A stretch of 64,000 nucleotides of DNA from Euglena gracilis (GCA_039621445.1 CP154956.1:43238437-43302436), one strand, 5' to 3'. Positions 13,467-26,410 are shown, counted from the stretch's first letter. Notes: a model not told the origin generated them from the sequence alone. A program made the numbers and translations.

Positions 13467-13956
13467 AAACGATCTGCCTGGGCCGTTAGCCTGGGCCTGA
13501 CCTTCAGCATTTTTCGACCGACACACCAGGGGAAGGGTGCAAAAAAGCAAAATGGATCCGGAAAAAATTTGTGGCAGAAAATCCTTAAAATGACCCAGAC
13601 ACATTGTTTGAAGCACATGAGAAGATCCTCCAACAAAAAAAAAAAAAATGACTCAACTACCTCTCTCACACGGCGATTCGCACCAACAAAGGTTCAATAC
13701 GAACACCTTGTTCAGATGGGAGCAACACAACTATGGTATCAAACTTCAAAAAAAATTGGGAGAAACAAAAAAACCAAAAAAATTGGATTACCCCCAAAAA
13801 TGGGGGAGTGCTGAGGGCAAATAGGAGGATGCAACACACAGATGCTTGAGACACTTGGTGACTCAAATATCACTGTATCAAGGGCATCACTGACACAAAT
13901 ATCAATCATTGGTTGGGCCAATTCACAAGATCCACTGATTTTGATTCTATTTTGAT
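13467..13956. repeat. Second copy of the 1-492 segment
   Basis: This copy is continuous with the start of the FkbM gene on its left and with unrelated sequence on its right, so it is probably the genuine locus. Confidence 0.85.
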
Positions 13957-14430
13957 TTCGATCGAAATGATGACATCAAAGATTCTTTAATGATCTCAAA
14001 CCCAAAGTGCAACTTCACCATTCACACCACGGCACCGGTGTCAATGCTCCACTATGAGCAGCCAGTATGGGAGAATGGGAGCTCCCCCAATCTCGTTCTG
14101 CGAGCTTTGTTCAGCGTCGCCGTACAATCTTCCAAGGAAACCATCGCAAGAGCCGTGGGAGCGGAGAGGCTAGCCTGGGGGATGAGGTAGGGGGCCCATG
14201 GCGCTTCTTGGGCGGTGGCAGAAAGTACCCCAACAGGGATCAAAAGAGCTGCCCACCACCAGTCCACCCCCAAGCAGGAGAGGTTGCGGAATTATTGGGC
14301 GATGCAACAAACAGTTTTACACCCAGATATCCAAAAGACTTGATCTGACGTGGGGGAACAAGGAAAGACTTGTTCTTGGGGGAAAACTTGGGGGGGAGAA
14401 AAGGGTTTTTCACTTAAGCGGCGCATCTCG
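13957..14430. other. No gene seen
   Basis: Intergenic between the FkbM start and the dispersed repeat at 14440. I see no supported exon. Confidence 0.5.
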
Positions 14431-14439
14431 CACTAAGCT

Positions 14440-15560
14440 TTTTCGTCGATGTGCGCAAATGCGCACATCGACATTTTTTTTTGGAAATGACAAGACATGA
14501 CCCCAGAACCCAAAAATAGAAATAGGATGTGATGTGGTACCCGAGGACGTGGAGATGAAAGCAGGGACTATGGCAAACACAGTGCCTAAAAGCACGTGTC
14601 ACCCCAGCATGTAACATACACAACATCCAGCAGGCATGTTTTGAACCCTGCAATGGCTGTTTCATTAACTTAAGATATCGACTGAACGCTTTGGAGAGGT
14701 CTGCCTAAGCCTGAAGAGATTCCCTGAAACTTCGCTGCGTGAGAAATTGGTGGTCGGTGCGGGCAAATGCGAAAATGGATGTTGTTCACAAACGCACACA
14801 CCAACCATTTGCGTAACTGAGAAAGGCCATGTGTGCCAGCTGCAATTGATGTGTTTGTAAAACTGTACAAGTGGTTGGTTTGTGCAAATGCGAAAACAGA
14901 CATTTGGGTCGGTTTGCGCATCTGCGCACACCAACCTCTTGTGCAACTTAACACACGTACCATTTAAAGGGTGTGGCACCACTGCAGTTTAGAAATCCTT
15001 AAGTGCGAGATATTTTGTAGAGAGCTAAAACACAACAGAATGACCAGCCTACGGGCCCAAATTTGGGCATTGGCAATTGAAGCTGTGAAACCCCATTTCT
15101 TAGTCCCTGAAACATCAAAATAAACAGCCTTTTCAGGTTTTATCCCGAAAAACTGAGTTTAGAAAAGCCCTTCACCCCCCTGCATTTTAATCCGAAAATG
15201 AGGCACAATCCATTGGCTGAAAAAAAATGTATCTGCTGATTTGGAAATCCCTGTGTTCAGGGGGCCATATAATGCAATACACTGATATGCTCATTTAACC
15301 TTCTCAGACACACCTTACAATACCACCACTTGAGCACAACACCTCCAAAATCTGCCGTCCTCCTTCTTCGATCCTTCTCTTGTCTCTCGTTGCGGGGCTT
15401 CAAAATGAAAAGGAATTTTGGTTGGTGTCCACAATTGTGAAAAACAATCGTTTTAATGGTTGATGTGCGCATTTGTGCACACCAACCGCCCAAACATACC
15501 ACCAGCATTCAAAAGAGGGGGTCCAGCACCACGGGAACACAAGGGAGGCAATATGACAAT
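14440..15560. repeat. Dispersed repeat family F, copy 1
   Basis: About 1.1 kb that aligns in order with 27395-28890: shared blocks include AGGATGTGATGTGGT, GGAGATG.AAGCAGGGACT, TTTTGAACC, AAGTGGTTGGTTTG and ATTTGGGCAT.GGCA. Many short GTGCGCAAATGCGCAC-like palindromic units followed by CAACC are scattered through it. No long frame, so probably a non-autonomous or decayed element. Confidence 0.7.
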
Positions 15561-15629
15561 GTTATCACATTCATTTTCCAGCTCCAAATACATTGCCATA
15601 GGAGGCTCTTGGTTGGTTTTAAAGACCAT

Positions 15630-16090
15630 GCCTTTGCTTACTGACACTGGGGGAGAGGGGGTCCATTCCACTTTTTAAAAACCAGTCCCCCACTTCCTCC
15701 CCCCCCCCCCCCCCGCTCGGGCCACATGGCCTAAAATCAATGGATTTTGGCCAAAACCCCCCAAAAATTCTGTCCACTTTCGGCCAATCCTGGCCGATTC
15801 CACCCCCCCAGGGGGGGTCTCAGTCAGTCACTCCGAAAGAAAAAAAACAGCGAATCACCCCCCCCCGGGGTGGGGTCAGACACACCTGAAGCAATGGTAC
15901 GCACGGGACCCCCCCCCCCAGGGGAAGGGATCTTCCGCCAGGAATCGGGCCGTCTGAGGGTCTCAAAAAAATTTTGGCGCTTCGCGCTGAAACCCAGACC
16001 CAGGCCTTGACCCGGAAACTCCCCCCAGACCCACCCCCTCCCCCCTACCCCCCCGGGGGGGGGGGGAGGGGGCTCTTCAGACTTAAAAAG
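15630..16090. repeat. Foldback family D, copy 1
   Basis: Contains TTACTGAC.CTGGGGG, ACTTTTTAAAAACCAGTC, CAGTCAGTCACTCCGAAA and C-run/G-run pairs, then a GGCGCTTCGCGCTGAAA hairpin. The same ordered motifs occur at 51945-52275. Confidence 0.65.
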
Positions 16091-16246
16091 AAACCAGCCT
16101 CCCTCGCAGTGTTGAAGAGATTGCTCACTGGCAAACAGCGAGGGGAATGGGTGAGCACGGTCGGACCGCTGGAGATCCCCTGGGACGCAATGGTCATACA
16201 CATTCTCAGACATAACTCCATGCCCAGAAAAGGCTTGAGCCACACA

Positions 16247-16463
<217 letters not shown>

Positions 16464-16659
16464 TTGTCGTGCAGCCTTTCTCTCGGTCTCCCAGTCTGCC
16501 GCAGCCCTTCTCTCGGCATGGCTCTGGTGGGGGACTCCCACCAGAGCGTGCATTCCTGGATGCACTCTGGAATGGCGGTGGGAAACCACCCCCCTGTCAC
16601 AGTAGACGACTGAAAAGCCTGATTGCCCAAACTGAACAAAGAGTTTTAGTTTCCAAGGA

Positions 16660-19600
16660 CTAGCCAGTCTGCCTTCTCTCAAGACTTTCTGCCACATAGG
16701 ACATGTAGCGGCCAATGATGGGCTTAAGGTCCGCCTTGACCTTCGCGGGCACTTTGTCGGCGTGTGTGACCAGACTCATCTTCAGGGCGTCGTGGTGTGG
16801 GGACTCAAACTGGTTGTCCTTCAGCCGGCGGATGACTTCCTTCACGAAGACCTGCGTTAGAACCCGCAAGCTTGCAAAACACACTCACCCGCAGAAAGAG
16901 GCAGCCAGTAGGGGAGAACGCACACAATGCATGCAACTGGTGCCATCCCAAAACCAGATTGATTCCTGGGACCCCTGGTCTCTTTGCTGAGATCCTGATG
17001 GAACGCTACGTCGGTGAAAGTTTGTGTCTGCACATCTGACCACGGAAATCAGTCCAACCCTCCCCCAAAAGATATCATTATCTTCACGCCGCTACCCCAA
17101 CGTCCTCGAAAGCACCCATACCTCCTTCAAAAAAGCTCCAATCAAAAAAGAGAAGCATCGCAGAGCAGATCAAGCCAACAACAGCGCCGCTGGTCCCCCA
17201 AGTGTGCGCCTTGCGCCGCCACACCTGCACGTTGTCGCCGTTCTGCTTCAGGACGGCCATCACGGCGTCCACCGACACGGCCTCCTCCTCCACCCGCCAG
17301 CAGTCATAATCCGTGACGAGCCCCACCACCGCGGACGCCATCTCCGCTTCCCGCGCCAGCTTGGCCTCCGTCAGCGCCGTCATCCCTGGGGCGGCGCAGG
17401 GGTCGCTGGAATGGTTGCCACGTGTGGCAGTGTCCACAGCCAACAGCCGTCATTCTGTGGGCATCATTCTGTTGAATTGAAAAGCACTTGAATTAACCCG
17501 ACGGAGAGTGGACACCCATGCCTTTTTCTGTGTTGCCGTTTACTCATCTATTCACTCGTTCATGCTGCAAATATGTTTGAAATTCGAACTTGCATTTTTG
17601 AAAAAAATCAGGATTTCTGACTGTTTCTGTTTTACTTGCAATTGGCACCTGTGGCAACCTTGCTTCACAAAATATCTCCCAGAAATTTGTGCCCTATTAT
17701 TTCTCCTCGCCTAAGATACAATTGGGATCAACAGTTACACCGAAGAATCGAAACTTGTGAAAACTGGGAAATATGGGAATACTTCCCATTCTTGCCATAT
17801 TTCCCATATTTCCCCTGTGCATATGCCCAATTTCAGACCAAAAATTGAGCTGCAGCCCTGTTTGTCCAATTTCAGCTGAATTGTGCCTATTTGGCACCCT
17901 CTCATGAGGGCTAGAAACTTGGGCTGGCTAGCCCGCCCCCCCCCCCCCGGGGGGGGCTGGACCCCAGCTGTACCTGAGCTGGGGTGGGTTGAGAAATCGG
18001 ACAACTGCCCAAGTGAAAAAACCACAACCAACCCCCCCCCCCAAAAAAACGCGTCAATATCCCCCAAAAGGCCATCTTTGGCCATTTTTGAACACTCTTT
18101 TCAAAAACATTGGCGCTTCACACCAAATTTTTTTCGGCCAGACTCAGCATAAAGGGGCTGGCTAGCTGGGCAAACAGCATCCCACCCCCAGGAGGGGTGC
18201 TGCTGTGGCTGGGCTGGGCTGGGCCAAATTGGGGGGGGGGCTGCAAAACCTTAAAGAGATGTATGCTTTCATGCGAATAAATCCTGCCGAACTCTCAGAA
18301 ATAAATTAAAAATAAAAAGGCAAAAAAAATGGTGAAGAGAGCTACCAATGATGTGCCCACCCCAGAGGCGGTACATATGTGATTCAGCGCGGGTACTGAA
18401 CGCTGGGCCCTGTGCCAGACTCCTTTGTGTCTTGCTTGCCATTGGCAGGTGGCAGTTGCAAAATCAAAACGTTGCACAAAGGTGTCTGGTCTCCATACAA
18501 ACATAGGTCCCCTTCGTGTGAACCGTGACGTGTGGGAGGGAGGCCTGGATGGCCTGCGGAGACACAGTGGCGCTTTGCCCGTACCACACGGAAGAAGGAA
18601 TCCGAAAGGCGGGCAAGAGCAATGGAAACGATTGGGTGTCCGGTCACTCATCTACTCCAATTCAAAATACCAAACCTCTCCTCAAAGAAGGCGATGACAT
18701 GAGTATAGACAGGCGGGAAGGGCTGGTGGGGACGGGCGACCCAACCCCCACGATGGCAATTCGCAAGACAAAAGTTTGTTTGGGAAAAACTTGGCCTAAA
18801 ATTGGTGCCCCCAGAAACACGGGGAAGGGCGGGGGGGGGGGGGCGGACTACAGCCAATCACCCAAATGGGTTCGGGATCCCAATCAGGAGGTGCATCAGA
18901 CCAAATGATAGTTATGGACTGGGGTGGTGGTGCTCAAAGGAGAGAATTAAAAGAATCTTTGTGACCGGGATTACCTCCACGAAAACCAAGCATTACGCCC
19001 AATCAAAATGATCAAAATGACTGCACCAAGTGTTGAAAGTGAGAAACATTTTCGGCGGAATATAAAACAATGGATTGTTCCGCGAGGAAGAAAAAGCGCA
19101 CCTGATGAACCAATTCACGCATCTTGTCGCATGTGGGATCTCCAAACATGACGTGGCCAACCAAGCCATTGCCAAAAAACGTTGCGTCGCGGTTCTTGGT
19201 TCGGTCAATGAATTGGTCCACAAGGACCAGATCCCGAGGCTTAAGCTCCTGCATAGCACAGCACAGCACAACACAGCACATACACGCACAATGCATTCAT
19301 GCAAACACCCACCCACCCACCCACCCACCCACACACACAACGAAAGAGATGTGAGCTACTAGCCTCCCAACAAATTTGCTAATGATTTTTGTACACATGC
19401 CATTTTGGACAATGAAAACAAAAACGTTTCGTTCAGATCTTCAAATCAAACTAATGAACCCGTGTGGAACACGTTACCCAACAAGCACACACAGAGCCTG
19501 CTTGAGGGTTTGAATTTTGTGGTCCGGGAAACTGTCTCCAGAGGAATCAGTGAGGACAGAGCTGAGGACAGGCCAGCGAGCACGAAAATGGGCGGGGGGG

Positions 19601-21885
19601 GATTCAGAGGGGGGGAATCGAAAATTCGAACTGCCACCGACACAAAAGATCCCAAAAAGCGAATTTTCTTTCACAATTCTGCGAGTGAAACAATGTACAG
19701 TTTTTTTCTCAGTGGAGGCAATGTGCTTTATTAAACGAGAAACGTTGAAGTTCTCAAAAAATTAATGGGAGGTCAATGGGAGGCGCCCCCCCCCCGTCCT
19801 CCCCCTCTTTTCTCACTGACCTGTTATCTTCTCACAGGCCTATTCAAAAAAAAACTTGGCTGAACCCTAGAGGGGTGAGGGTGGGTTTGGGCCTGCCTCC
19901 TCTCCCCCAGGTGGCCCGGCATCAGGCTGGTGGGTGGTGACCCATCCTCCCCCTAGGATCCCATCGGTGGTGAGGACAAAAACCAAGCCGCCCAAACCAA
20001 CAGCACCGGGGGAGTCTACCTCCTGCAGCGATCCGCAAGCCGACACACTCAGCAGGTACTTCACCCCGATGCTCTTCAAGGCCCCGGCCATGCTGCTGCT
20101 CTGGAAAGATGGATCCGACTTAGGCTTTCGAACACCAGCTGCCCTATCTGCTTCAGCGGGGACACCAACGATTGAGGGGTCGCCCCCGCTCCGGTTCCGA
20201 GGCGCGCAAGCAACGGCATGGCCCAGATATTGGCTTTGAACGGCACCTCCGATGGCAGCACGGCGTGCGCCGTCCCATGCCTACGTACGGCACGGCAGAG
20301 GGTGTGCAACGGCCGGCAGTCTCTGGCCAGGCTGGGGGGGGGTGAGCAGGGTTTCCCACTGATTCGTACTTGGGGACTCCCGAGCCCATTCGTACTCATT
20401 CGTAACCCCCCCCCCCAAATAACACACCCCCCTGTTTTCCTTTGGTTTTTCAATGTAAAAATAACACCCCCCCCAAATAACACCCCCCCCCCTGGGGCCC
20501 CAGGGGGTTATTTGGGGGGGTTTACTTATTCGTACTTATTTGTACTTATTCGTACTTCAAAAAAGGGCCATGTATAGCAATAGGTGACCATTTGGTATGC
20601 TTCCTTGGGCACATCTTCAACGTTCTGAAACCGGGAAAAGCAAGGAAAACAGGTCATTCACTTAAGAAACTATCTAAGTGACGAACTGATGCTGACGAAA
20701 TTTGTGGGGAAAAATTGTTGTGAGAAAAATACAAAACATTACAGGAAAACCACAAGACTGCTGAAAACTTGCATTCTCGAAGGGAAAAGAGGACATGAGG
20801 CGTCCTGCAGCGTGAGATATGCATCACATACAGAGAAGTGTGCCTTCAACTCAGTGCAATGGTGCAGAAAATTGTACATTTTTCTACTTGGCAATTCGTA
20901 CTTATTCGTAACTGGGGAATTTTTCATTCGTACTGATTCGAACTTATTCAAACTTATTTGTATTTTGGCAGATCTCGGCAATTCGTACTTATTCGTACTT
21001 ATTTGTGTATGAATCAGTGGGAAACCCTGGGGTGAGCCCCACCCAGGAGGTGGGTGGTGGGGGCGGTCGGACCCCCCCCCCCCAGCCAACAACCCACAGG
21101 GGATCACAGGGGTTCAGCCCGGGGGGGGGGGGGGCATTAGGTCAAATGATTACCTGGAGGAGTGGGAGGGTCGAAAAAAAAGATATGGAATCACCATTGG
21201 CGGGGAAGATGGCTGACGTCTTTTGCCACGGTCCCTGTGTCCGGACGCAATCGGTTGATCCCGGAGGCAGACCTGGCGATAAAGGCGCAGCGGAAGCCGT
21301 CCAGCTCCGCAATGGTGATGGGGCTGGAGGGCTTGCCGAATGGGGTGTCCACCTCCAGCTGCTCCACGACGTCCACCCCCTCCACCTTGTACACCCCTGA
21401 GCAGCGATGCAAGGTGCAGGCGGTCTGCCCTCCCACGGGGTTCACAATTCCTAACAAAATGGACAAAAAACAACGTCCTTTCCTCGTGGCGCTCTCGACC
21501 CCCCCCCCCACTGCCATCAAGCCCCACTTGCTCACAAAGTTGTAATTTCCAAAGCTTCCCCCCCCCCGCCTCCTCCGCTCCGGGAACTCTGAAAAATCAG
21601 TCTGTGAAAGGGGACCCTAAGGCTTCCTCTAAAGCAGAGTTCTCACAACAAAAAACAAAAAAAGCTCCAAAAGTCCAATGGATTTTGACCTGAGCTTCCA
21701 GCACTGAGGACCTGAAACTTCCTCTGACAGGTTGGAATTACCGAGTCCCTGACAGTTTAGCAGAGGAGGCCCTGGCCATTTCCCGGGGGGGGGGGCATTT
21801 CTCGGGGGGGGGGGGTATCAAAACAGAAGAAGGTGGCAAAACTACAGCAATTACACTGCTAATTATTCCAAGCGTCATCGGAGTT

Positions 21886-21935
<50 letters not shown>

Positions 21936-22183
21936 CACTGATTGCTGGGCTTGCAACATCCATTTTCCCACCTGATGCTTGAGCATAGAACATCTTACAG
22001 ATGTTCACAATGCATTTCTCAAGGATGCGAAATTACTAAATGCCTCAACCATCACATGTTGATACACAGCAATCCTTCATCAAACAAGCCAGGGCGAGAT
22101 GGGCAAATCAGCACCACCCCAAATAAACACCAATGACAACAATGCACACCGGTACCACCAATGACGCCAAAGACGACAGCCAT
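16660..22183 (-). CDS. MTAP: S-methyl-5'-thioadenosine phosphorylase
   Basis: It cleaves methylthioadenosine from polyamine synthesis to adenine and methylthioribose-1-phosphate (methionine salvage, cytosol).

Nine exons give 301 codons, the family's usual length: 22183-22150, 21396-21273, 20280-20224, 20083-20020, 19248-19102, 18553-18492, 18410-18346, 17385-17225, 16851-16660. The start is [12 protein letters not shown] with the phosphate-binding loop; then [61 protein letters not shown] and VTDYDCW with the substrate-site aspartates.

Introns 3 and 6 are nonconventional; the other seven... six are GT-AG. The usual GPRFSTRAES reads [10 protein letters not shown]. Every junction keeps frame and family alignment, so the model is firm. 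Confidence 0.93.
18411..18491 (-). other. Nonconventional intron, MTAP intron 6
   Basis: 81 bases, GAC-CAG ... CTG-GCACA. The terminal inverted repeat CAGACACCTTTG / CAAAGGAGTCTG matches at 11 of 12 positions. Removal joins GTYVCME to [10 protein letters not shown], which no GT-AG pair achieves. Confidence 0.88.
20084..20223 (-). other. Nonconventional intron, MTAP intron 3
   Basis: 140 bases, GGC-CAT ... ATG-GCCGG, with inverted ends GGCCATGC / GCATGGCC. Removal joins FKANIWA to [10 protein letters not shown]. The terminal triplets are CAT/ATG rather than CAG/CTG, so pairing is conserved while the third base varies. Confidence 0.85.
20360..21012. repeat. TTCGTACTTA-type decamer clusters
   Basis: Runs of ATTCGTACTTATT and variants at about 20365-20410, 20525-20560 and 20890-21010, with a family C foldback (20404-20525) at the first two. 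All of it lies inside MTAP intron 2. Confidence 0.8.
21886..21931. repeat. (CA)n microsatellite
   Basis: Short perfect CA tract in MTAP intron 1. Confidence 0.95.
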
Positions 22184-23502
22184 CGCGAAGAAAGGGAAGC
22201 TGTAAAGCAGGGTTAGCAGGGTTACCAGAAGAAGATATCAATCATTAATTGCTTGCCGCCCCACAGCTGCCTCCACCTTTCCAAGACACGCCAATGCTCA
22301 GGATTGGCCGTTTCTCTTATAAACCTGGGGAGAGGGTTGCCATCTGCTTCACAGGTGCCTGCCCCCTCCAGGGTTTTGTTTTGCTTCCGAACTGGGTCTG
22401 ACCTGGGCAAATTACCATGAACATGGCATTTCATAAACCCCCCAAATAATTCCCCCCTCCGGGACCCGACTTCGGCTGCCAAATAATATCCCCCTCCCCT
22501 ATTTTTCATGGACCGAAATAAAAAAAAAATCTCCTGGCAGCTGAAAACATATTTTTGTGTTACATCACAAATTTACATGGATTCTATCATGTTTGGATTG
22601 AAAGCGGAAGGGAAAATACCAAATTGCACATTTCGAAGACAAAAAAAACTCCACCCACCCTGGGTTTGATGGTGTTCAACGTTGATACAATGCATTTCGC
22701 AGTCAAAAATTTTACTCAAAAATTACGAAAATTTTCTGCCTGACAATATCCCCCCCCCCTGAGGGTGGACTTTGTCCGACCAAATAATATTCCCGGGAGA
22801 GAATATTATTTGGGGGGGTTTAGTGATATAAGAGCTGCCCACGCCAAAATATGACCCAAATCATCCTGCAAAAAAAAAGCAACCTGGAAATGTCCTGCCG
22901 AACAGCCCAAATTTTGCACTTAATTTTCCGCCTTCTGAACAGAGAAAATTCTTTTAGTATTACGAGGGGAAAAAGGCATACGTGACTGTCTAAGCTAACA
23001 TCACAGACACCTTTTTAGTTTTCATCTTTCTATTGAATTTTGATGCTGACCGATTTGAACATTCAGAAGTTAAATCTAAGAAAAAACATTTGACGTGACG
23101 GTTGCAAGGAAAAAAGCAGACCAAATAGTGCTAAAGCAAATTAAAAATTCTTTGGCAGAATTATTTTTGAAAGTTCTGTCAAAAGGGGGGGGGACGTTGG
23201 AAGCCCGAGTGTGCATTGTGGGGTACCACTTTGAATAAAATTGGTTCCCACCTCTCCGTCGCACCTCATCATACCTCCCTGTCCCGAATTAAATGGCCAA
23301 ATCCCACCAAGGCATCCCATTTTTTTTCGGTGCATCCCTCGTCACAGCGCCTGTGCCACCAAATCCCAGAAACCAACCCCAGAGAGCAAAACCATGCGGT
23401 ACTGCTAAAGGGGGCGGGCGAAACGTCGCTTAAAATACAAATGTGGCGGCGGGGGCCATCACGCGGAGGGACCCCGGCACGCCGGACGGGCCGCGTTGGG
23501 GG
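22184..23502. other. Intergenic upstream of MTAP
   Basis: Contains a family C foldback (22437-22821) and otherwise AT-rich sequence without a supported exon. No promoter element is recognisable. Confidence 0.5.
22437..22821. mobile_element. Foldback family C, copy 2
   Basis: The left end TAAACCCCCCAAATAATTCC is matched inverted by the right end (CTAAACCCCCCCAAATAATA on the other strand). Both it and the 10112 copy carry GACTTCGGC inside. Length about 385 bp. Confidence 0.75.
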
Positions 23503-23817
23503 TCATTCGGGTCCCTGGGAGAAGAAGCTGAACGTAGCTGGCCCGGGCGGGCGGGGCGGAGGGGCCCCCGCGGCCATGTCCCCCCGCAGGCCCCGCAGCA
23601 GGTCCGTCCCCTCCCACGCCGCCCGCCACCCCGGTGTGGGGGCCGCCGGGGCGCGGCCGGGGCCCCCGGCGCGGGGCGCGGGGGCGGCGGCCACGGCGTG
23701 CCGCAGCGCCTCCGCCTCCGCCTTCAGCGCCGCCAGCTGCCCGCAGGTGGCTGGCAGCCCGGGGATGGACTTCGCCCCCGCCCCCGCCCGGCCCAGATAC
23801 CCCCTCAGGGCACGATC
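23503..23817 (-). CDS. Unrecognised Ala-rich coiled-coil exon, C-terminal
   Basis: A GC-rich exon ending in a stop at 23503. It reads DRALRGYLGRAGAGAKSIPG, then CGQLAALKAEAEALRHAVAA, a heptad-like helix, then a Pro/Gly-rich stretch and LLRGLRGDMAAG. Composition and bias match neighbouring true exons. An AG acceptor lies at 23818. It may share a gene with 24389-24458, though the phases of the simplest borders do not match. I do not recognise a family. Confidence 0.5.
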   Translation of the reverse strand, partial: DRALRGYLGRAGAGAKSIPGLPATCGQLAALKAEAEALRHAVAAAPAPRAGGPGRAPAAPTPGWRAAWEGTDLLRGLRGDMAAGAPPPRPPGPATFSFFSQGPE

Positions 23818-24388
23818 CTTGACAGAATTCGAAAATGATGGGTTAATGACGTCTGGCCATTCAAAGCTACAAAAAATTGTTAGAAGTCCTGGGGTTTTTG
23901 CCCGGAAAAAGCGGCAAAAAGCCACGTTTCTCTTCATAATGAGGAAATTGACAAGAATGGAATGGAACCCGCCAGCCCTGCTTTTTGCCAGGACTGCCAT
24001 TTCCTTCTGTCCAAAGAAATGCAGCCCCTCGGGTTGGCAGGGAGGAAGAAAGAACCTTTGATTTTATTTTTTTTTCATCATTTTTAATTGCCAATTCTAT
24101 TTGCCAAAACGCCTCAAATTGCCGTAAAAATTTACTCCGGGAGAATTCTTTTTGGACCGCCCCTGGAAAATAGTGTTTTAAAAAAACCCTTAAAAAGCCT
24201 TTTAACAAAAGAGCCCCTAAAAATGTCTTTAAAAACTTAACATTCAAAAAAAATGCATTAAAGATAATGCCTGCCGCAGGCATAAAGACCTGGCAACTTG
24301 GTTGAATAGGACCGATAGACTGAGCCCAGGTGACATCCTGGACCAGACCCAAACCCACAGCCGGCCAAGGCCAGCCCCCCACATCCAC

Positions 24389-24458
24389 CTGGCCGCTGCT
24401 CCCACTGCACGGCCTGACGATCGCGGGTCCGGGCCGCGGCCTCCATCATCTGCTGGAC
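24389..24458 (-). CDS. Unrecognised helical exon
   Basis: A 70-base exon with a pyrimidine-rich AG acceptor and a CAG/GT donor reads VQQMMEAAARTRDRQAVQWE. It is helical and charged. It is probably part of the gene ending at 23503. Confidence 0.5.
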
Positions 24459-25012
24459 CTGGGGGAGGGGCGCCAACCAGCCCGTGTCGGGAACCAGGTA
24501 CCCACGGCACTTGACTGCGGAGGGCCAACAGGTGCGAAACGCCTGTGTGTGCATGGTTTCCTTTCGGCGTATCTCTGATTGAGGTCCGGCTAACTTGAAA
24601 AAATCCTCCTTCTGGCAATTTCTAATGGTCAAGCTCATAGATGGTATTGGGGAAAGTGGCAGTTTGGACAGAAGGATGGCGCAAATCATTTTCCTACGAT
24701 GTGCTCTGAGGTGTTTCACAAAAAGACATCTCTGGCATATGCAGGAGTTATCCGCAGAAATCACACTGGCCCTCAGCTCTGCAGTTTTCGAAAGCCATGG
24801 TGTTATTCTCATCCCAGACAATGATGATGAGTTGTTTTATCTGTGGTTTTTTTGGCGAGTGCGGGGACAATATTTGTTGACACGATTTTCCTTTCAGTTT
24901 CTGAGCCTGCTGGAACCTTTTTTTAACGGAGAAAATATTTATTCTCTTTCATCAAAAACCATGCAATGGTGGGGGGAAACGACGGGAAGGTTACAATAGG
25001 AAAATGCTCCAT

Positions 25013-25480
25013 AGGAGGATGCTCGTGAGCATCCTCAAATGTTGTTCGAGGTCGTTCGAGGATGTTCGCGAGCATCCTCAAACGTGCTTGGAGGTATGCA
25101 TACAGGACCATACAGGACCGTGTTGATTGGAAGTTTTGGATCCTGTAGCACAGGTGTTTCGTCCAGGGTGCGATGCCATGGCTCGAACTTGTTTGCCCCG
25201 GCTGCAATGTCAGGATCAACGGAAGAGCCATGCGAGATATGATTCGGCACACTGTGACGTGAATGTCCTTTTTGTACACAACTGTTCGCTTGGCCCCAAA
25301 ATAACATGTTGCGTATGCATTGCATCTGCCAGTCCCTTGGATTCTCCGAGTCATTCATTCCGATTTTGTTCGAGGATTCACGAACTTGATCTTCAAATGT
25401 CGTTCGAGGATCCCCCTCGAGGGTGGGAAAACATTCGAGGACGCTCACCTCAAACGTTCGAGCTCGAACATCCTATACGG
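25013..25480. repeat. Palindrome-rich GTTCGAGGATG repeat cluster
   Basis: Starts with the perfect palindrome GAGGATGCTC-GT-GAGCATCCTC (25015-25036). Variants of CGTTCGAGGATG(T/C)TC and its reverse recur at 25046-25095 and 25385-25475, flanking about 270 bases of other sequence. Confidence 0.7.
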
Positions 25481-26214
25481 ATACCACCCCGGTGATGACC
25501 ACCAGTAAGAGCAGCGTCCAACCACATTGAAAAGAGAAATAGCAAAAGGGCAAAGCACAAGCAACAACACGGTGCAGCATAGGGGGGCACATCATTTGGA
25601 ACATTTTATGGAATGATACAAACAGAACAAAAATAAAGCAAGAGGGGAAAACAACAGGTTTGGTCTGGGCATCACAAGAATTCAGGCCAATACAAAAATG
25701 TGATTCGGATGTCCCTGATTCTAAATTAACGTCAAATTGAGATTGCTGAAAATTAGAATACCTTCATAAAAATCTGGTTCAACTTTATTACCATGTCCCA
25801 GGAGGACACAAAAATCTTTCTGGAGGGAGGGTATTCAAAAAAACGCATAAAAAACAAGAGAAAAAAGACAAACAGAAAAAAAAATAAAAAAGCGAAGCAA
25901 AAAATCAAAACATTGCCGCCCTTCATTACTGTGCCACTTCATCAGACAAATTACCTGCAGAAGTCGGTGGTGCAGCTCCGTTGCCTCAACAGACGCTCCA
26001 GGAGAGTCTTGCCGTCAGGTCAATGTGGATGAGCAGGGTAGAACTTTGTTGCCTTGTTGTCTTCGTCCTGAATAAGGGTCTGAGACCTTGCCTAAAGTTG
26101 GGGCCAGCCTGGCTTAGGTAGGCAAGGTCGAACATTTTTTGTCCTCAAAAGAGGGGTGCAATTGGTCAAAATATGCCATTTTGGGGGGTTTTGGGGGTTT
26201 CACCTCCAACTTTT

Positions 26215-26410
26215 CCGCGGAAAAAACTGCCGCCTAGCTGTATTTGGGGTCGCTTGCCTGTCTTTGCCCCCCCCCCCCATATCTGCCACGACTGTTATCC
26301 TCGACCGGGGGGGGGGAGTGGACATAGGGGGTCGTTGGGCATAGGGGTCATTGGAAATTGGGGGGGGGGGGGGCAGCACCCATTTCCAGCCGCCCTGGGG
26401 TCGTTGAGAA
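26215..26410. repeat. Foldback family E, copy 1
   Basis: GACCGGGGGGGGG...GTGGACATAGGGGGTCGTTGG with C-runs, resembling the units at 38690-39115. Confidence 0.6.
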
